Source of the DNA: Catellatospora bangladeshensis
Lineage (GTDB): Bacteria > Actinomycetota > Actinomycetes > Mycobacteriales > Micromonosporaceae
Length of the DNA stretch: 64,000 nucleotides
Reading direction: 5' to 3'
Assembly: GCF_016862575.1 (NCBI RefSeq)
Contig: NZ_BONF01000051.1
Coordinates: 20,640-84,639, forward strand
A program made the translations under genes and the position numbers. Shown piece by piece: positions 1-12,058 of the stretch; the stretch's first letter is position 1, and each line of letters opens with the position of its first letter. The notes under the pieces are model-generated. The model saw only the letters and a program-made list of their open reading frames with translations. It was not told the origin of the DNA and did no database searches.

Positions 1-1
1 A

Positions 2-1432
<1,431 letters not shown>

Positions 1433-1443
1433 GCTGGGCGCTC

Positions 1444-2337
1444 ATGATCACCCCGTACGAGCCGCAGCACCGGACCGCCGTGGCGGAGCTGCTCGCCCGC
1501 TGCCTGCTGGAGGAGGACGCCGCCGAGGCGGCTGACCTGGTCGACCTGCTCGGCGGCTCGGCGGGCTTCGTCGCCACCGACGGCGACGCCCCCGACGCGG
1601 ACGTGATCGGGGTGGCGCTGGCCAGCACGGGGCACAAGGACCCCACCGTGGGCCACCTGGATCTGCTCGCCGTGGACCCCGCCTTCCGCCGTCAGGGCCT
1701 CGCCCGGGAGCTGGTGGGCGCGGTCGAGGGCCTGCTGCGCTCGCGCGGGCTGAGCGCGGTCCGGGTCGCCGGCAACCCGCCCACCCACGCCTGGCCGGGG
1801 GTGGACGTGCGCTACACCCCGGCCGTCTGCGCGCTGACCGCCCTCGGGTACGCCCACGACCGCACCGCCTGGAACATGACCGCCGAGCTGGTCGAGGGCT
1901 CCCCGGCGCTGCGCGAGACGCGTACCGCGCAGGAGCGGCTGGCTCATTCGCACGTGGTGGTCCGCGCGGCGACGCCGGACGACCTGCCCGAGCTGCGCCC
2001 GATGATCCTCGCCGAGTGGGGCCCGGCCTGGGCCGCCGAGGTCGAGCGCGCGATCGGCGGCGCGGGCGGGTGCCATCTCGCGCTGCGCGACGGTCAGCCG
2101 GTCGGCTTCGCCGCCTGGGGCGGCTGCCGGCCGAGCTGGTTCGGGCCGATGGGGACGCTGCCCGCGGCGGCCGGGCTGGGCATCGGCGGTGTCCTGCTGC
2201 GACGCTGCCTGCGCGATCAGGCCGAGCGGGGCATCACCAGGGCGCAGATCGGCTGGGTCGGCCCGGTGCCGTTCTACTCCGGCGCGGCGGGCGCGGCCAT
2301 CGAGCGGGTCTTCTTCCTCTTCCACAAAGCACTCTGA
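1444..2337 (+). CDS. Tandem GNAT N-acetyltransferase
   Basis: This 297-residue protein has two GNAT-fold halves. The first carries a clear acetyl-CoA loop, RRQGLARELV, near residues 82-91, after a DLLAVDP strand. The second half, from about residue 175, has a weaker loop, GLGIGGVLL, and may be catalytically degenerate. The ATG at 1444 was chosen because it lies just after the protease stop; the longer open frame upstream is a shadow of the protease gene. Substrate unknown. Confidence 0.85.
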   Translation: MITPYEPQHRTAVAELLARCLLEEDAAEAADLVDLLGGSAGFVATDGDAPDADVIGVALASTGHKDPTVGHLDLLAVDPAFRRQGLARELVGAVEGLLRSRGLSAVRVAGNPPTHAWPGVDVRYTPAVCALTALGYAHDRTAWNMTAELVEGSPALRETRTAQERLAHSHVVVRAATPDDLPELRPMILAEWGPAWAAEVERAIGGAGGCHLALRDGQPVGFAAWGGCRPSWFGPMGTLPAAAGLGIGGVLLRRCLRDQAERGITRAQIGWVGPVPFYSGAAGAAIERVFFLFHKAL

Positions 2338-2394
2338 GGTGCGCTTTTTTCGCTTTTCGGATTAAGTTCGGAAAATTCTGGGCAACATGAGGGG

Positions 2395-3816
2395 GTGGCA
2401 GCCCCAGCGAGCCCCTTGGCGGAACCGCACGACACCCGCGGCGCAGCGATCATGGTCGCCGCCGCCGCCGCGGTCGGTGGCTTCCTGTTCGGGTACGACA
2501 CCGCGGTCATCAACGGCACCGTGGACGCCCTGCGGGACACGTTCCACCTGAATCCCGTGGCGCTCGGCCTGGTCGTGTCGGCGGCGCTGCTCGGGTGCGC
2601 GGTGGGCGCGTGGTTCGCCGGCCCGCTGGCCGACCGGCTCGGCCGGGTCCGGGTCATGGTGATCGCCGCGGCCCTCTTCCTGGTCAGCGCCATCGGCTCG
2701 GGCCTCGCGTTCAGCGCCGTCGACCTCACCTTCTGGCGGGTCATCGGCGGCTTCGGGGTCGGCGCGGCGAGCGTCATCGCACCGGCGTACATCGCCGAGG
2801 TCTCCCCCGCCCACATGCGCGGCCGGCTCGGCTCGCTGCAGCAGCTCGCGATCGTCACCGGCATCTTCGTCGCGCTGCTCGTCGACTACCTGCTCGCCGA
2901 CGCGGCGGGCGGGGCCATGCAGCCGATGCCGTGGGGCGGCGCGGCCTGGCGCTGGATGTTCGCCTCGGCCGCCGTGCCCGCCGTCATCTACGCGGTACTG
3001 GCGCTGCAGATCCCCGAGTCCCCGCGCTACCTGGTGCGCCGGGGCAGGCTCGCCGAGGCCCGGGCCGTCATCAAGCGGCTGATCGGCGGCGATGTCGAGA
3101 AGCGGATCACCGACATCAAGCGCACCGTGGCCGGCACCCAGGAGAAGGTCAAGCTCGGGGTGCTCAAGGGGCCGCGGCTCGGCCTGCTGCCGATCGTCTG
3201 GGTGGGCATCCTGCTCTCGGTGTTCCAGCAGTTCGTCGGCATCAACGTGATCTTCTACTACTCGTCGACGCTGTGGGCGTCGGTGGGCTTCAGCGAGTCG
3301 AACTCGCTGCTCATCACCGTCATCACCAGCGTCACCAACATCGTCACCACGCTGATCGCGATCGCCCTGGTCGACAAGATCGGGCGGCGGCCGCTGCTGC
3401 TCATCGGCGCCGCCGGCATGGTGCTCACGCTCGGCGTGATGGCCTGGTGCTTCTCCACCGCCACGCAGACCGTGGGCCCCACCGGCGAGGCGCTGACCAC
3501 GCTCAGCCCGGCCGTCGGCAAGGTCGCGCTGGTCGCCGCCAACCTGTACGTGGTCGCCTTCGGCATGAGCTGGGGCCCGGTGGTCTGGGTGCTGCTCGGC
3601 GAGATGTTCAACAACCGCATCCGCGCCACCGCGCTGGCCGTCGCCGCCGCCGCCCAGTGGATCGCGAACTGGCTGATCAGCACCACCTTCCCGGCGCTGG
3701 CCAGCATCGGCCTCACCTTCGCGTACGGCCTCTACGCCCTCTTCGCCCTGCTCGCCTTCTTCTTCGTCCTCAAGTCGGTCCGCGAAACCAAGGGCCGCGA
3801 ACTCGAATCCATGTAA
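2395..3816 (+). CDS. MFS sugar porter family transporter (GlcP/XylE-like sugar:H+ symporter)
   Basis: The 473-residue protein has 12 predicted membrane segments and the sugar-porter signatures: GFLFGYDTAVING in helix 1, an RGRLGSLQQ loop, PESPRYLVRRGR after helix 6, QQFVGINVIFYYSS in helix 7, IGRRPLL in the second half, and VRETKGRELE at the C-terminus. It probably imports glucose or a related hexose or pentose with protons across the cytoplasmic membrane. The start is a GTG after a G-rich stretch. The 57 bases upstream are unusually AT-rich for this window and probably hold the promoter. The exact sugar cannot be read from sequence. Confidence 0.88.
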   Translation: MAAPASPLAEPHDTRGAAIMVAAAAAVGGFLFGYDTAVINGTVDALRDTFHLNPVALGLVVSAALLGCAVGAWFAGPLADRLGRVRVMVIAAALFLVSAIGSGLAFSAVDLTFWRVIGGFGVGAASVIAPAYIAEVSPAHMRGRLGSLQQLAIVTGIFVALLVDYLLADAAGGAMQPMPWGGAAWRWMFASAAVPAVIYAVLALQIPESPRYLVRRGRLAEARAVIKRLIGGDVEKRITDIKRTVAGTQEKVKLGVLKGPRLGLLPIVWVGILLSVFQQFVGINVIFYYSSTLWASVGFSESNSLLITVITSVTNIVTTLIAIALVDKIGRRPLLLIGAAGMVLTLGVMAWCFSTATQTVGPTGEALTTLSPAVGKVALVAANLYVVAFGMSWGPVVWVLLGEMFNNRIRATALAVAAAAQWIANWLISTTFPALASIGLTFAYGLYALFALLAFFFVLKSVRETKGRELESM

Positions 3817-3873
3817 CGCCCCGCCCGCCCCCCGGGCCGGGCCACGCCGCGCCACGCCGCGCCGCGCCGCCAA

Positions 3874-3948
3874 GATCGTCCGACTTGCCAGGCACATGGG
3901 CGAATGACGCGTCAAGATACGCCCGAGTGCCTGGCAAGTCGAACGATC
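3874..3948. repeat. 75-bp intergenic palindrome, family B, copy 1
   Basis: An imperfect inverted repeat with arms built on CGACTTGCCAGGCAC and its complement, bounded by GATC at both ends. Exactly 75 bp, as are the copies at 21381-21455, 47049-47123 and 48150-48224. It lies between the sugar porter stop and the groEL terminator. Confidence 0.85.
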
Positions 3949-4000
3949 ATCGGAGCGGGCCGCGGCCCGCGGGCCGCCGGGCGGCAGCGGGGCGGGACGG

Positions 4001-4035
4001 GAAAGGCCCCCGAGCGTGGGCTCGGGGGCCTTTCC
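4001..4035 (-). terminator. Rho-independent-like terminator of groEL
   Basis: A perfect GC-rich hairpin: GAAAGGCCCCCGAG, a six-base loop, and the complementary arm. It begins 17 bases beyond the groEL stop codon. Like many actinobacterial terminators it lacks a long U tract. Confidence 0.8.
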
Positions 4036-4052
4036 GTCGGGTCTGACGGAAC

Positions 4053-5804
<1,752 letters not shown>

Positions 5805-5809
5805 TCACC

Positions 5810-5838
5810 TGTTTAGCACTCTCGCCCCCCGAGTGCAA
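5810..5838 (-). promoter_or_regulatory. Putative groEL promoter overlapped by CIRCE
   Basis: On the minus strand a -35 like TTGCAC (5838-5833) is separated by exactly 17 bases from a -10 like TAAACA (5815-5810). The distal CIRCE occupies the spacer, so bound HrcA would block RNA polymerase directly. Predicted from spacing and motif only. Confidence 0.6.
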
Positions 5839-5839
5839 G
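5813..5839 (-). promoter_or_regulatory. CIRCE operator (HrcA site), distal copy
   Basis: TTAGCACTC, nine-base spacer, GAGTGCAAG. The left half-site is a perfect consensus match; the right arm deviates in its last two bases. Centre-to-centre distance from the proximal copy is 35 bases. Confidence 0.85.
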
Positions 5840-5860
5840 CGAACACGGGATGATCACAGG

Positions 5861-6835
5861 TCAGCGGAGCCGCCCGGCGAGCCCGGCGGTGTCGACCCCG
5901 CGCTCGGCGCCGAGGCGCTCGGCGTACGTGATGAGCACGCCGCTGAACAGCAGCATGGTGAGCGGCACCTCGACGGCGGCGGTGAGCGCCGCCCCGGTGA
6001 GCGGGATGAGCGGCGCACCGGTGGTCACGCCCAGCGCGGCGGCGGTCCGGTCCCCGATCTCGGTGACCATCACCTCGACGAACGACGACGCGAGCAGCGT
6101 CAGGCCCACCAGCGCCAGCCGCGCGCAGTTCGGCCAGAGCGCGGCGTGGAACAACCGGAACGAGGTTGCGATCGCGTTGCCCCGCTCCAACAGGTACGCC
6201 GGGCCGACCAGCGCGGTGGCCATCGCGAGGTAGGCGTACACCAGCGCGGCCGGGACAAGCCCGAGGTAGTCGGCGGCGCCGACGCAGCACGCCGCCACCC
6301 CGGCGACCGCCACGCCGACGAGCACGTACGTGACCACCTGGTAACCGGCGAGCCCGAGCAGGTGGCGCAGCCCGAACCGCAGCGACTGCCCGATGGAGAC
6401 GGTCAGCCCGGCGGCCTGCCGGGTGGCGTGGTGCGTCGCGGCGGCGTACCCGATCAATTGGGGTAGCAGCACCACCACGACGTAGGCGAGCCCGGCGGCG
6501 AGCAGGACGCCGACGATGCTGTTCCGCCCGCCCTCCGCGAGCAGGCCCGGGTCCAGCTCGCCCAGGCGCAGCCCGGCGCTGCGGGCCAGCAGGCCGAACC
6601 CGATCGCGGGCAACGCGTGGGTCAGCGTGAAGATGACCGCGAGCGGACGTGCGCTGCGGCGCAACAGCATGCCGGTGCGCTGGGCCCAGCCGTTGATGCG
6701 CTGCTCGGGCGGGTTCACCAGCGGATCGTCCGCCGCGGTGGGCTGCGGCGCGGCCGCCCGGTAGGCCCCGTCGGGGGGCAGGAAGCCCTGCTGCGGGACG
6801 GCCGGGTGCGACGGGTCGGGGGCGGGCTGCGTCAT
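5861..6835 (-). CDS. Multi-pass membrane protein of unknown function
   Basis: A 324-residue protein with a Pro-rich cytoplasmic N-terminus (about residues 1-55) followed by six hydrophobic segments, interrupted by amphipathic stretches, ending close to the C-terminus. The general look resembles membrane domains seen next to glycerophosphodiester phosphodiesterases, but no diagnostic motif is present and I do not assign a function. The ATG at 6835 (MTQPAPDP) has GGAG six bases upstream and is preferred over a start 33 bases earlier. It lies between groEL and the cold-shock gene, all on the minus strand, but each neighbour has its own terminator or promoter. Confidence 0.75.
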   Translation of the reverse strand: MTQPAPDPSHPAVPQQGFLPPDGAYRAAAPQPTAADDPLVNPPEQRINGWAQRTGMLLRRSARPLAVIFTLTHALPAIGFGLLARSAGLRLGELDPGLLAEGGRNSIVGVLLAAGLAYVVVVLLPQLIGYAAATHHATRQAAGLTVSIGQSLRFGLRHLLGLAGYQVVTYVLVGVAVAGVAACCVGAADYLGLVPAALVYAYLAMATALVGPAYLLERGNAIATSFRLFHAALWPNCARLALVGLTLLASSFVEVMVTEIGDRTAAALGVTTGAPLIPLTGAALTAAVEVPLTMLLFSGVLITYAERLGAERGVDTAGLAGRLR

Positions 6836-6870
6836 CTGCGGCTCCAACGGAGAACAGCGGCCGGGCAAGC

Positions 6871-6907
6871 CGAAGGGCCCCGATCCGGTGGGATCAGGAC
6901 CCTTTCG
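6871..6907 (-). terminator. Terminator hairpin downstream of the cold-shock gene
   Basis: An imperfect stem with arms CGAAGGGCCCCGATCC and GGATCAGGACCCTTTCG around a four-base loop, 29 bases beyond the cold-shock stop codon. It separates that gene from the membrane-protein gene on the same strand. Confidence 0.7.
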
Positions 6908-6935
6908 TCTTGCTCAAGCTTTGATGGCCAAGCGG

Positions 6936-7139
6936 TCAGGCGATGACCCGGACCTTCTCAGCCTGGGGGCCCTTCTGGCCCTGGGCGATCTCGAACTCAA
7001 CGCGCTGACCGTCGTCGAGCGCCTTGTAGCCGTCCATCTCGATCGCGGAGAAGTGGACGAACACGTCCTGCCCTCCGTCGACCGCGATGAAGCCGTAGCC
7101 CTTCTCGCTGTTGAACCACTTGACGGTGCCCTGTGCCAC
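6936..7139 (-). CDS. Cold-shock domain protein (CspA family)
   Basis: A 67-residue single cold-shock domain starting at a GTG ([18 protein letters not shown]), with the RNA-binding motifs KGYGFI (RNP1) and VFVHF (RNP2). It binds single-stranded RNA/DNA and acts as an RNA chaperone in the cytoplasm. GAGGAAG stands a few bases before the GTG, so the longer open frame upstream is leader. It is probably one of several paralogues and may be constitutive rather than cold-induced. Confidence 0.95.
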   Translation of the reverse strand: MAQGTVKWFNSEKGYGFIAVDGGQDVFVHFSAIEMDGYKALDDGQRVEFEIAQGQKGPQAEKVRVIA

Positions 7140-7354
7140 GGTGCACTTCCTCACTTCTGTAAAGCTGGGTGGCCTTGCCGGCCCACCCCCGGCTGGTGTT
7201 GTCAGCCGTCCTCGCACGCTACACGAGCACCGGTGCCCTCGCACAGCCCCAAAACGGACCTGTAGCGCTCCCATTACAGTTCGACAGTCGGCAATCTGAC
7301 CGTGCGTACCATCTTGCGCGTGACCGCGCGGGGCATGCGCAGGTTACGTGGAAC

Positions 7355-8254
7355 GTGGACAAGCACCGCCGCTCCCTCGCCCTTCGTCTGCCGGGCGCGA
7401 TCATCCCCCTGATGGCGACCACCGTCTGCGCCGTAGGCCTGCTCATCACCGGTGGCGCCATGCAGTGGGCGCTGCACACGGGCACCGGTGCGGCACCGGC
7501 CACCGCACCCGGGCCGGGCGGCGACCGCGGCGACGGCGGCACGGGGGCATCGGCCACGCCGGTGCGGCTGCAGCTGCCGCCGGTCACCCTCGACGTCGAC
7601 GGCTTCAGCAGCTGGGCGCTGCTGGACCGGCGCACCGGCGAGATCGCCGGCTCCTCCAACCTGGACGCACCGAGCGACACCATGTCCCTCATCAAGGTAT
7701 GGCTGGCCGCCGACTTCTTGCGCCGCACCGAGTACCCGGACCAGCGCAGCCTGAACCGGCTGATCATCATGATCCGGGACTCGGACAACAAGGCGGCGTA
7801 CGAGTTCTACGAGCGCAACGGCGGCCGCGAGGGCATCGAGCGCATGGTCGAGCTGTGCGGGCTCACCGAGTCCGAGCCGTACCGGATCGACGGATACTGG
7901 TCGAACACGGTCGTCTCGGCGCGGGACGTGGTGCGGCTGGGCGCCTGCCTGGCCGACGGCCGCGCGGCCGGGCCGCACTGGACCGACTGGCTGCTCACCC
8001 AGATGCGGCTGGTCCGCGGCGTCGGCGACTTCGGGCCGCGCGCGGTGTTCCCGCCGGAGGTGGCGTCGACCATCGCCATCAAGAACGGCTGGCTGCTGCG
8101 GGCCGAGGACAAGCTGTGGCACCTGGCCTGCCTGGCGGTGACCGACAAGTGGGCGATGAGCGTGCTGCTGCGCTACCCGTCGCGCTATGGCTTCGACCAC
8201 GGCCGCGAGCTGTGCGCCTCGGTAGCCGAACAGCTCAAACCCGCCCTGCCCTGA
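7355..8254 (+). CDS. Membrane-anchored class A beta-lactamase-like serine hydrolase
   Basis: From the GTG at 7355 the protein has 299 residues: a hydrophobic anchor (about 12-40), a Gly/Ala/Pro linker, then a beta-lactamase/penicillin-binding fold. The three active-site motifs are recognisable: SLIK (Ser111, Lys114), SDN (143-145) and KNG (243-245). It should act outside the membrane on peptidoglycan or as a beta-lactamase-like enzyme. The KNG in place of KTG and the lack of an obvious omega-loop glutamate motif make a true beta-lactamase less certain. GGAA precedes the start. It is divergent from the cold-shock gene, sharing about 215 bases. Confidence 0.75.
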   Translation: MDKHRRSLALRLPGAIIPLMATTVCAVGLLITGGAMQWALHTGTGAAPATAPGPGGDRGDGGTGASATPVRLQLPPVTLDVDGFSSWALLDRRTGEIAGSSNLDAPSDTMSLIKVWLAADFLRRTEYPDQRSLNRLIIMIRDSDNKAAYEFYERNGGREGIERMVELCGLTESEPYRIDGYWSNTVVSARDVVRLGACLADGRAAGPHWTDWLLTQMRLVRGVGDFGPRAVFPPEVASTIAIKNGWLLRAEDKLWHLACLAVTDKWAMSVLLRYPSRYGFDHGRELCASVAEQLKPALP

Positions 8255-8272
8255 GCGGCACCGTCCGGCAAA

Positions 8273-8326
8273 CGTTAAGAAGGGCACCTTCTACAACGCA
8301 TAGCGTTAAGAAGGTGCCCTTCCTTT
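8273..8326. repeat. About 53-bp intergenic repeat, family A, copy 1 (inverted arms)
   Basis: Two arms of the unit GAAGGGCACCTTCT and its complement, separated by a 12-base spacer, with GTTAAG at the outer edges. It sits between two convergent genes and ends six bases from the paaN stop, so it may act as a bidirectional terminator. Other copies: 12003, 13547, 28646, 45963, 54891 and 63948. Confidence 0.9.
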
Positions 8327-8331
8327 CGGCG

Positions 8332-9975
8332 TCAGGCGGGGCGGCGGGACTGGATGATGCGGAAGCGGCTCGCGACGAACGCGCTGTCGGTGAGGGCCGC
8401 GTTGGCGGCCGGGTTGGCGCCGGAGGCGTGGAAGTCGGAGAAGGCGGCGGACTGGTTGACGAAGATCCCGCCGGTCAGGTTCGCCGACAGGTGCACGCCG
8501 ACCTCCAGCGCCGCCTGCTCCACCGCGTCCAGCACGGACTCGTCGGTGCTGTAGACGGCGGCGGTGATGGCGCCCTTCGCGCCCACCGTCTCGCGGAAGA
8601 TCTCGATGCTGCGCGCGGTCGAGTCGGTCGGGATCGCGAAGGTCACCGGGCCGAAGCACTCGGTGCCGTAGCCGTCGGTCACCTTGACGATCATCGGGGT
8701 GCGGCAGACCGCGTCCGCGTACGCCGGGTGGGCCAGCTCGGCCGAGTCGAGCACGACGTCGCCCAGCTTGCGGGCGGACTCGATCCGGTCCAGCACGTCG
8801 TCGTTGACGATCGCGCCGGTCAGCTCCACGGCCTTGGCCGGGTCGCCGGTGATGGCCCGGACGCCGTCGGCGATGCCCGCCACGACCTCGTCGAAGCTCT
8901 TGTGCCCGGCCTCGGTCTCGATGCCGGCCGCCGGGATGAGCAGGTTCTGCGGGGTGGTGCACATCTGGCCGCTGTAGAGGGTCAGCGAGAAGCCCAGGTT
9001 GCGGCACATGCCGGCGAAGTCGTCGGTCGAGTCGACGACGACCGTGTTCACCCCGGCCTTCTCGGTGTACACCTGCGCCTGCCGGGCGTTGGCCTCCAGC
9101 CAGTCGCCGAAGCCGGTCGAGCCGGTGAAGTCGATGATGCGCACCTCCGGCCGCAGCGCCAGGTCGGCGGCGATCGGGGCCTCGCGGGTGTCGACGGCGA
9201 GCTGCACCGTGTTCGGGTCGAGCCCGGCCTCGGCCAGCACCTCGCGGGCGGCCTGCACGGTGATGGCGAGCGGCAGCACCGCGCGCGGGTGCGGCTTGAC
9301 CAGCACCGGGTTGCCGGTGATCAGCGAGGCGAACAGGCCCGGCCACGAGTTCCAGGTCGGGAAGGTGTTGCAGCCGATGACCAGGCCGATGCCGCGCGGC
9401 ACCAGGTGGTACGTCTTGGCCAGGGTGTCGGCCTTCTTCGTCCACACCACCGAGCCGACCTGCCGGGTCTGCTCGGCGTAGCCGTACGCCACCGCCTCCA
9501 GCGCGCGGTCGAGCGCGTGCGGGCCGCCCGCCTGGAAGGCCATCACGAACGCCTGGCCGGTGGTCGCGTGCACCGCGTTGGCCAGCTCGAACACCCGCTT
9601 GTGCAGCCGGGCCAGGATCTCCAGGCACACGCCCGCGCGCACCTGCGGACCCGCGTCGCGCCACGACGGCAGCGCGGCCTGCGCCGCGGCGATCAGGGCG
9701 TCCGGCCCCGTGCGGGGGTATCGCACGTCGAGCGCGACCCCGAACGGCGAGCGCTCCGGGGCGACCCACTCGTCGGCGGGCTGGTCCAGCGGGAAGTCCT
9801 TGCCGAGCAGGGCGGTGAACGCGGCCTTGCCGTCGGCGGCGGCGGTCTCGCCGTACACCTTCGGGCTGGGCGACTCCGGGTACGCCGACCAGTAGCCGCG
9901 CTCGGTGATCGCCCGCAGCGCGCTGTTCAGCAGCTCCTCATGGGTGGTGAAGAGATCCGTGGCGGTAGCAGTCAT
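8332..9975 (-). CDS. paaN: Phenylacetic acid degradation protein PaaN (aldehyde dehydrogenase superfamily)
   Basis: A 547-residue aldehyde dehydrogenase-fold protein matching the stand-alone PaaN type, with the catalytic Cys in GQMCTTPQN, the nucleotide-binding FTGSTGFGDWLE and a TECFGPV segment near the C-terminus. In the phenylacetate pathway this family is linked to oxidation of the ring-opened semialdehyde. This form lacks the hotdog hydratase domain of E. coli PaaZ. No other paa genes lie nearby, so the cognate cluster must be elsewhere or the enzyme serves another aldehyde. Confidence 0.88.
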   Translation of the reverse strand: MTATATDLFTTHEELLNSALRAITERGYWSAYPESPSPKVYGETAAADGKAAFTALLGKDFPLDQPADEWVAPERSPFGVALDVRYPRTGPDALIAAAQAALPSWRDAGPQVRAGVCLEILARLHKRVFELANAVHATTGQAFVMAFQAGGPHALDRALEAVAYGYAEQTRQVGSVVWTKKADTLAKTYHLVPRGIGLVIGCNTFPTWNSWPGLFASLITGNPVLVKPHPRAVLPLAITVQAAREVLAEAGLDPNTVQLAVDTREAPIAADLALRPEVRIIDFTGSTGFGDWLEANARQAQVYTEKAGVNTVVVDSTDDFAGMCRNLGFSLTLYSGQMCTTPQNLLIPAAGIETEAGHKSFDEVVAGIADGVRAITGDPAKAVELTGAIVNDDVLDRIESARKLGDVVLDSAELAHPAYADAVCRTPMIVKVTDGYGTECFGPVTFAIPTDSTARSIEIFRETVGAKGAITAAVYSTDESVLDAVEQAALEVGVHLSANLTGGIFVNQSAAFSDFHASGANPAANAALTDSAFVASRFRIIQSRRPA

Positions 9976-10023
9976 GCCCTCATCATGCCCGACGCCGTGA
10001 GCGGCGCCACCCTCCCGGCTTGA

Positions 10024-10812
10024 TCAGCACTTTCGTGGCTTCGCGCCGTCGAGCAGGCGGACGTACGCGTGGGAGACGTAGATGCCGTCGCCGACCCGGT
10101 TCCACAGGTCGGTGGTGCGTACCGTGCCCTCGACCTTGTCGCCCCTGACCTGGCACCGGATCGGCAGCCGGGCGTAGTCCCCGGCGCCGCCGCGCAGCGA
10201 CGCCTTGACCCTGGGGGCCGAGCGCACCCGCAGCCACTCGCCGTCGGTGTCGACCTCGCCGCGGTCGCCCGCGCCGGTCCACAGGTAGGTGACGTGCACC
10301 CAGGCGTTGTCGGTCAGGCCGAGCCCGTCCCAGAACGCGCCGTCGGCGATGTCGATGCCGGCCGGGTTGCGCACCTCGCGGCCGAACTCGTCCTCGCCGT
10401 CGTTGTGGTCGTCCTGGTACGCCGCCTGCGCCTGGGGCTTGCCGCGGGGCAGCTCGTCCCACATGTGCCGGTCCTCGGCCCAGTAGTCGTCCTTGGTGTT
10501 CCACGGGCCGACGTCCCACACCGGCAGGAACACGCAGCGGTCGTTGCCCTCGTGGCAGACCCGTACGCTCCGGTCGCCCTCGCCGCGGTCGTTCAGCGCG
10601 CGCCAGGACGGCAGCGCCGCGAACCAGTCCCGCTTCTTGATGGTGTGGCCGTTGGCGGTCTTCCAGCCGACCAGGCCCTCGCGGGTGGCGTAGATCTTCG
10701 CGACCAGGGTGCCGCCCGCGGGCGGGGCCGAACTGGCGGGTGCGGTCGCGACGAGCAGCGCCGGGACCACACTGAGGACAGCGATCAGGGACACGAGCAA
10801 ACGACGCCTCAT
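10024..10812 (-). CDS. Secreted protein with DPBB-like and SH3-like regions
   Basis: A 262-residue protein with an N-terminal signal peptide (MRRRLLVSLIAVLSVVPALL, cleavage near ASSAPP). The middle region contains VFLPVWDVGPWNTKDDYW, like the double-psi beta-barrel of cell-wall-acting proteins. The C-terminal half, beginning around LRVRSAPRVKASL, resembles a bacterial SH3 domain. A likely extracellular wall-associated protein, perhaps a hydrolase or binder. The ATG at 10812 is preferred to a TTG 12 bases upstream. Confidence 0.7.
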   Translation of the reverse strand: MRRRLLVSLIAVLSVVPALLVATAPASSAPPAGGTLVAKIYATREGLVGWKTANGHTIKKRDWFAALPSWRALNDRGEGDRSVRVCHEGNDRCVFLPVWDVGPWNTKDDYWAEDRHMWDELPRGKPQAQAAYQDDHNDGEDEFGREVRNPAGIDIADGAFWDGLGLTDNAWVHVTYLWTGAGDRGEVDTDGEWLRVRSAPRVKASLRGGAGDYARLPIRCQVRGDKVEGTVRTTDLWNRVGDGIYVSHAYVRLLDGAKPRKC

Positions 10813-10886
10813 GTCCCTGATCAACGATCATGCGCCCGGCCTGGTGCTGGGCGAACCGCCAGTCCGTTTCAGGCAAACCGCCCCTT

Positions 10887-11927
10887 TTATGCCGGTTGTT
10901 CGGTCGCCGGGTCCAGATCACGCTGCCAGGTCTGGAACGCGGCCATCCGGCGGAAGCCCATCTGCTCGTTGATCGAGACCATGTAGCTGTTCTCCGCCGC
11001 GTTGAACGTGTCGATGTGCTCGATCTGCGGCTCGTTCTCCCGGAAGTAGCGCAGGTTGGCCACCTTCACCAGCGCGCCCAGCCGGTGGCCGCGGTGCTTC
11101 GGGTCGACGATGGTGATCTGCTGGAAGGCGTGCCAGGGCGCCTCCCCGATCGAGATGAAGGTCCAGGCGACCAGGTCGCCGGAGTCCTCGTGCACCGCAC
11201 CCGCGTGATACGTGCGCCGCTGCCGGGCCGCGACGACCTCCTCGATCCGGCGGAACCGGGTCACGTCCGGTTTCTCCGGCTCCACCTTGAGATCGCCCAT
11301 GGGCGCGTCGGTCATCAGCCGCGAGTCGAGGTAGGCCAGGCGCTCCACCAGCTCGGCCGGGGCCGCGCCGTGCCAGTGGACCAGGCGATACCCCGCCGCC
11401 TTGGCTCGCGCCGCGGCCTCCATCCCGGCCAGCACGTTCTCGTCCACGTCAGCCATCGACAGGCGCCGCTGCACCTCGGGCAGCGTGTTGGTGAAGCCGA
11501 GCGCGGTCGCGAACGCCGGACCGGCCTCGTCGGGGGCGGGCAGGCCGGGCATCGACAGGCTGGAGCTGGAGACCAGCTCGGTGAGGCCGTGTTCGCGCGC
11601 GTACGCCAGCACGTGCTCGAACAGCGCGCGGCCGATGCCCCGGCGCCGGTAGGCGGGCACCACCTCCAGCGTGAAGACGAGGTGCTTGAGGTTCTGCTCG
11701 GTCATGTAGACCAGTTCGAGCCGGCCCACCGGCACCCCGTCCAGCCACGCCACCCTGTCCCGCACGACGCGGGCCGGGAAGCGATGCCTCTGCATCAGCT
11801 GCCCGGCCCGTTCGGATATCCGTGGGAAGTGTGGTGTCTCGTGGTCGCATACCTGGCTCATGACCTGGACCCAGGCGGCGACCGAGGCGGGATCGTCGGC
11901 GTCGACGGGCGCGATGTGAAGGCTCAT
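10887..11927 (-). CDS. Two-domain GNAT acetyltransferase
   Basis: 346 residues with two GNAT domains. The first has the acetyl-CoA loop RRRGIGRALFEHVL, the second has HRGHRLGALVKVANL followed by NAAENSYMVSINEQMGFR, the typical C-terminal GNAT strand and helix. The architecture resembles mycothiol synthase MshD and other actinobacterial double-GNAT proteins, but I see no basis for calling it MshD. The ATG at 11927 (MSLHIAPVD) was chosen; the open frame upstream only reads through the family A repeat. Confidence 0.82.
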   Translation of the reverse strand: MSLHIAPVDADDPASVAAWVQVMSQVCDHETPHFPRISERAGQLMQRHRFPARVVRDRVAWLDGVPVGRLELVYMTEQNLKHLVFTLEVVPAYRRRGIGRALFEHVLAYAREHGLTELVSSSSLSMPGLPAPDEAGPAFATALGFTNTLPEVQRRLSMADVDENVLAGMEAAARAKAAGYRLVHWHGAAPAELVERLAYLDSRLMTDAPMGDLKVEPEKPDVTRFRRIEEVVAARQRRTYHAGAVHEDSGDLVAWTFISIGEAPWHAFQQITIVDPKHRGHRLGALVKVANLRYFRENEPQIEHIDTFNAAENSYMVSINEQMGFRRMAAFQTWQRDLDPATEQPA

Positions 11928-12002
11928 GCCCGCCAGGGTTCCCGCCGAGCCGCCGAACCGCACCCCGTTTTCGGCGCCGCCCACGTCCAGGGCGCCTGCC
12001 CG

Positions 12003-12056
12003 CGTTAAGAAGGGCACCTTCCTCTACGTAGACCGTTAAGAAGGTGCCCTTCCTTT
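12003..12056. repeat. About 53-bp intergenic repeat, family A, copy 2 (inverted arms)
   Basis: Same arms as copy 1 with spacer CTCTACGTAGACC. It begins two bases beyond the stop codon of the threonine-synthase homologue and can fold into a long hairpin on its transcript. Confidence 0.9.
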
Positions 12057-12058
12057 CA

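Noticed and set aside
10813..10824. TTG start for the secreted DPBB/SH3-like protein
   Set aside because: The ATG at 10812 gives a standard signal peptide and needs no rare start.
11928..12017. Extended N-terminus of the two-domain acetyltransferase beginning MPFLT
   Set aside because: It is only the family A repeat read in frame; the same MPFL peptide appears wherever the repeat is open.
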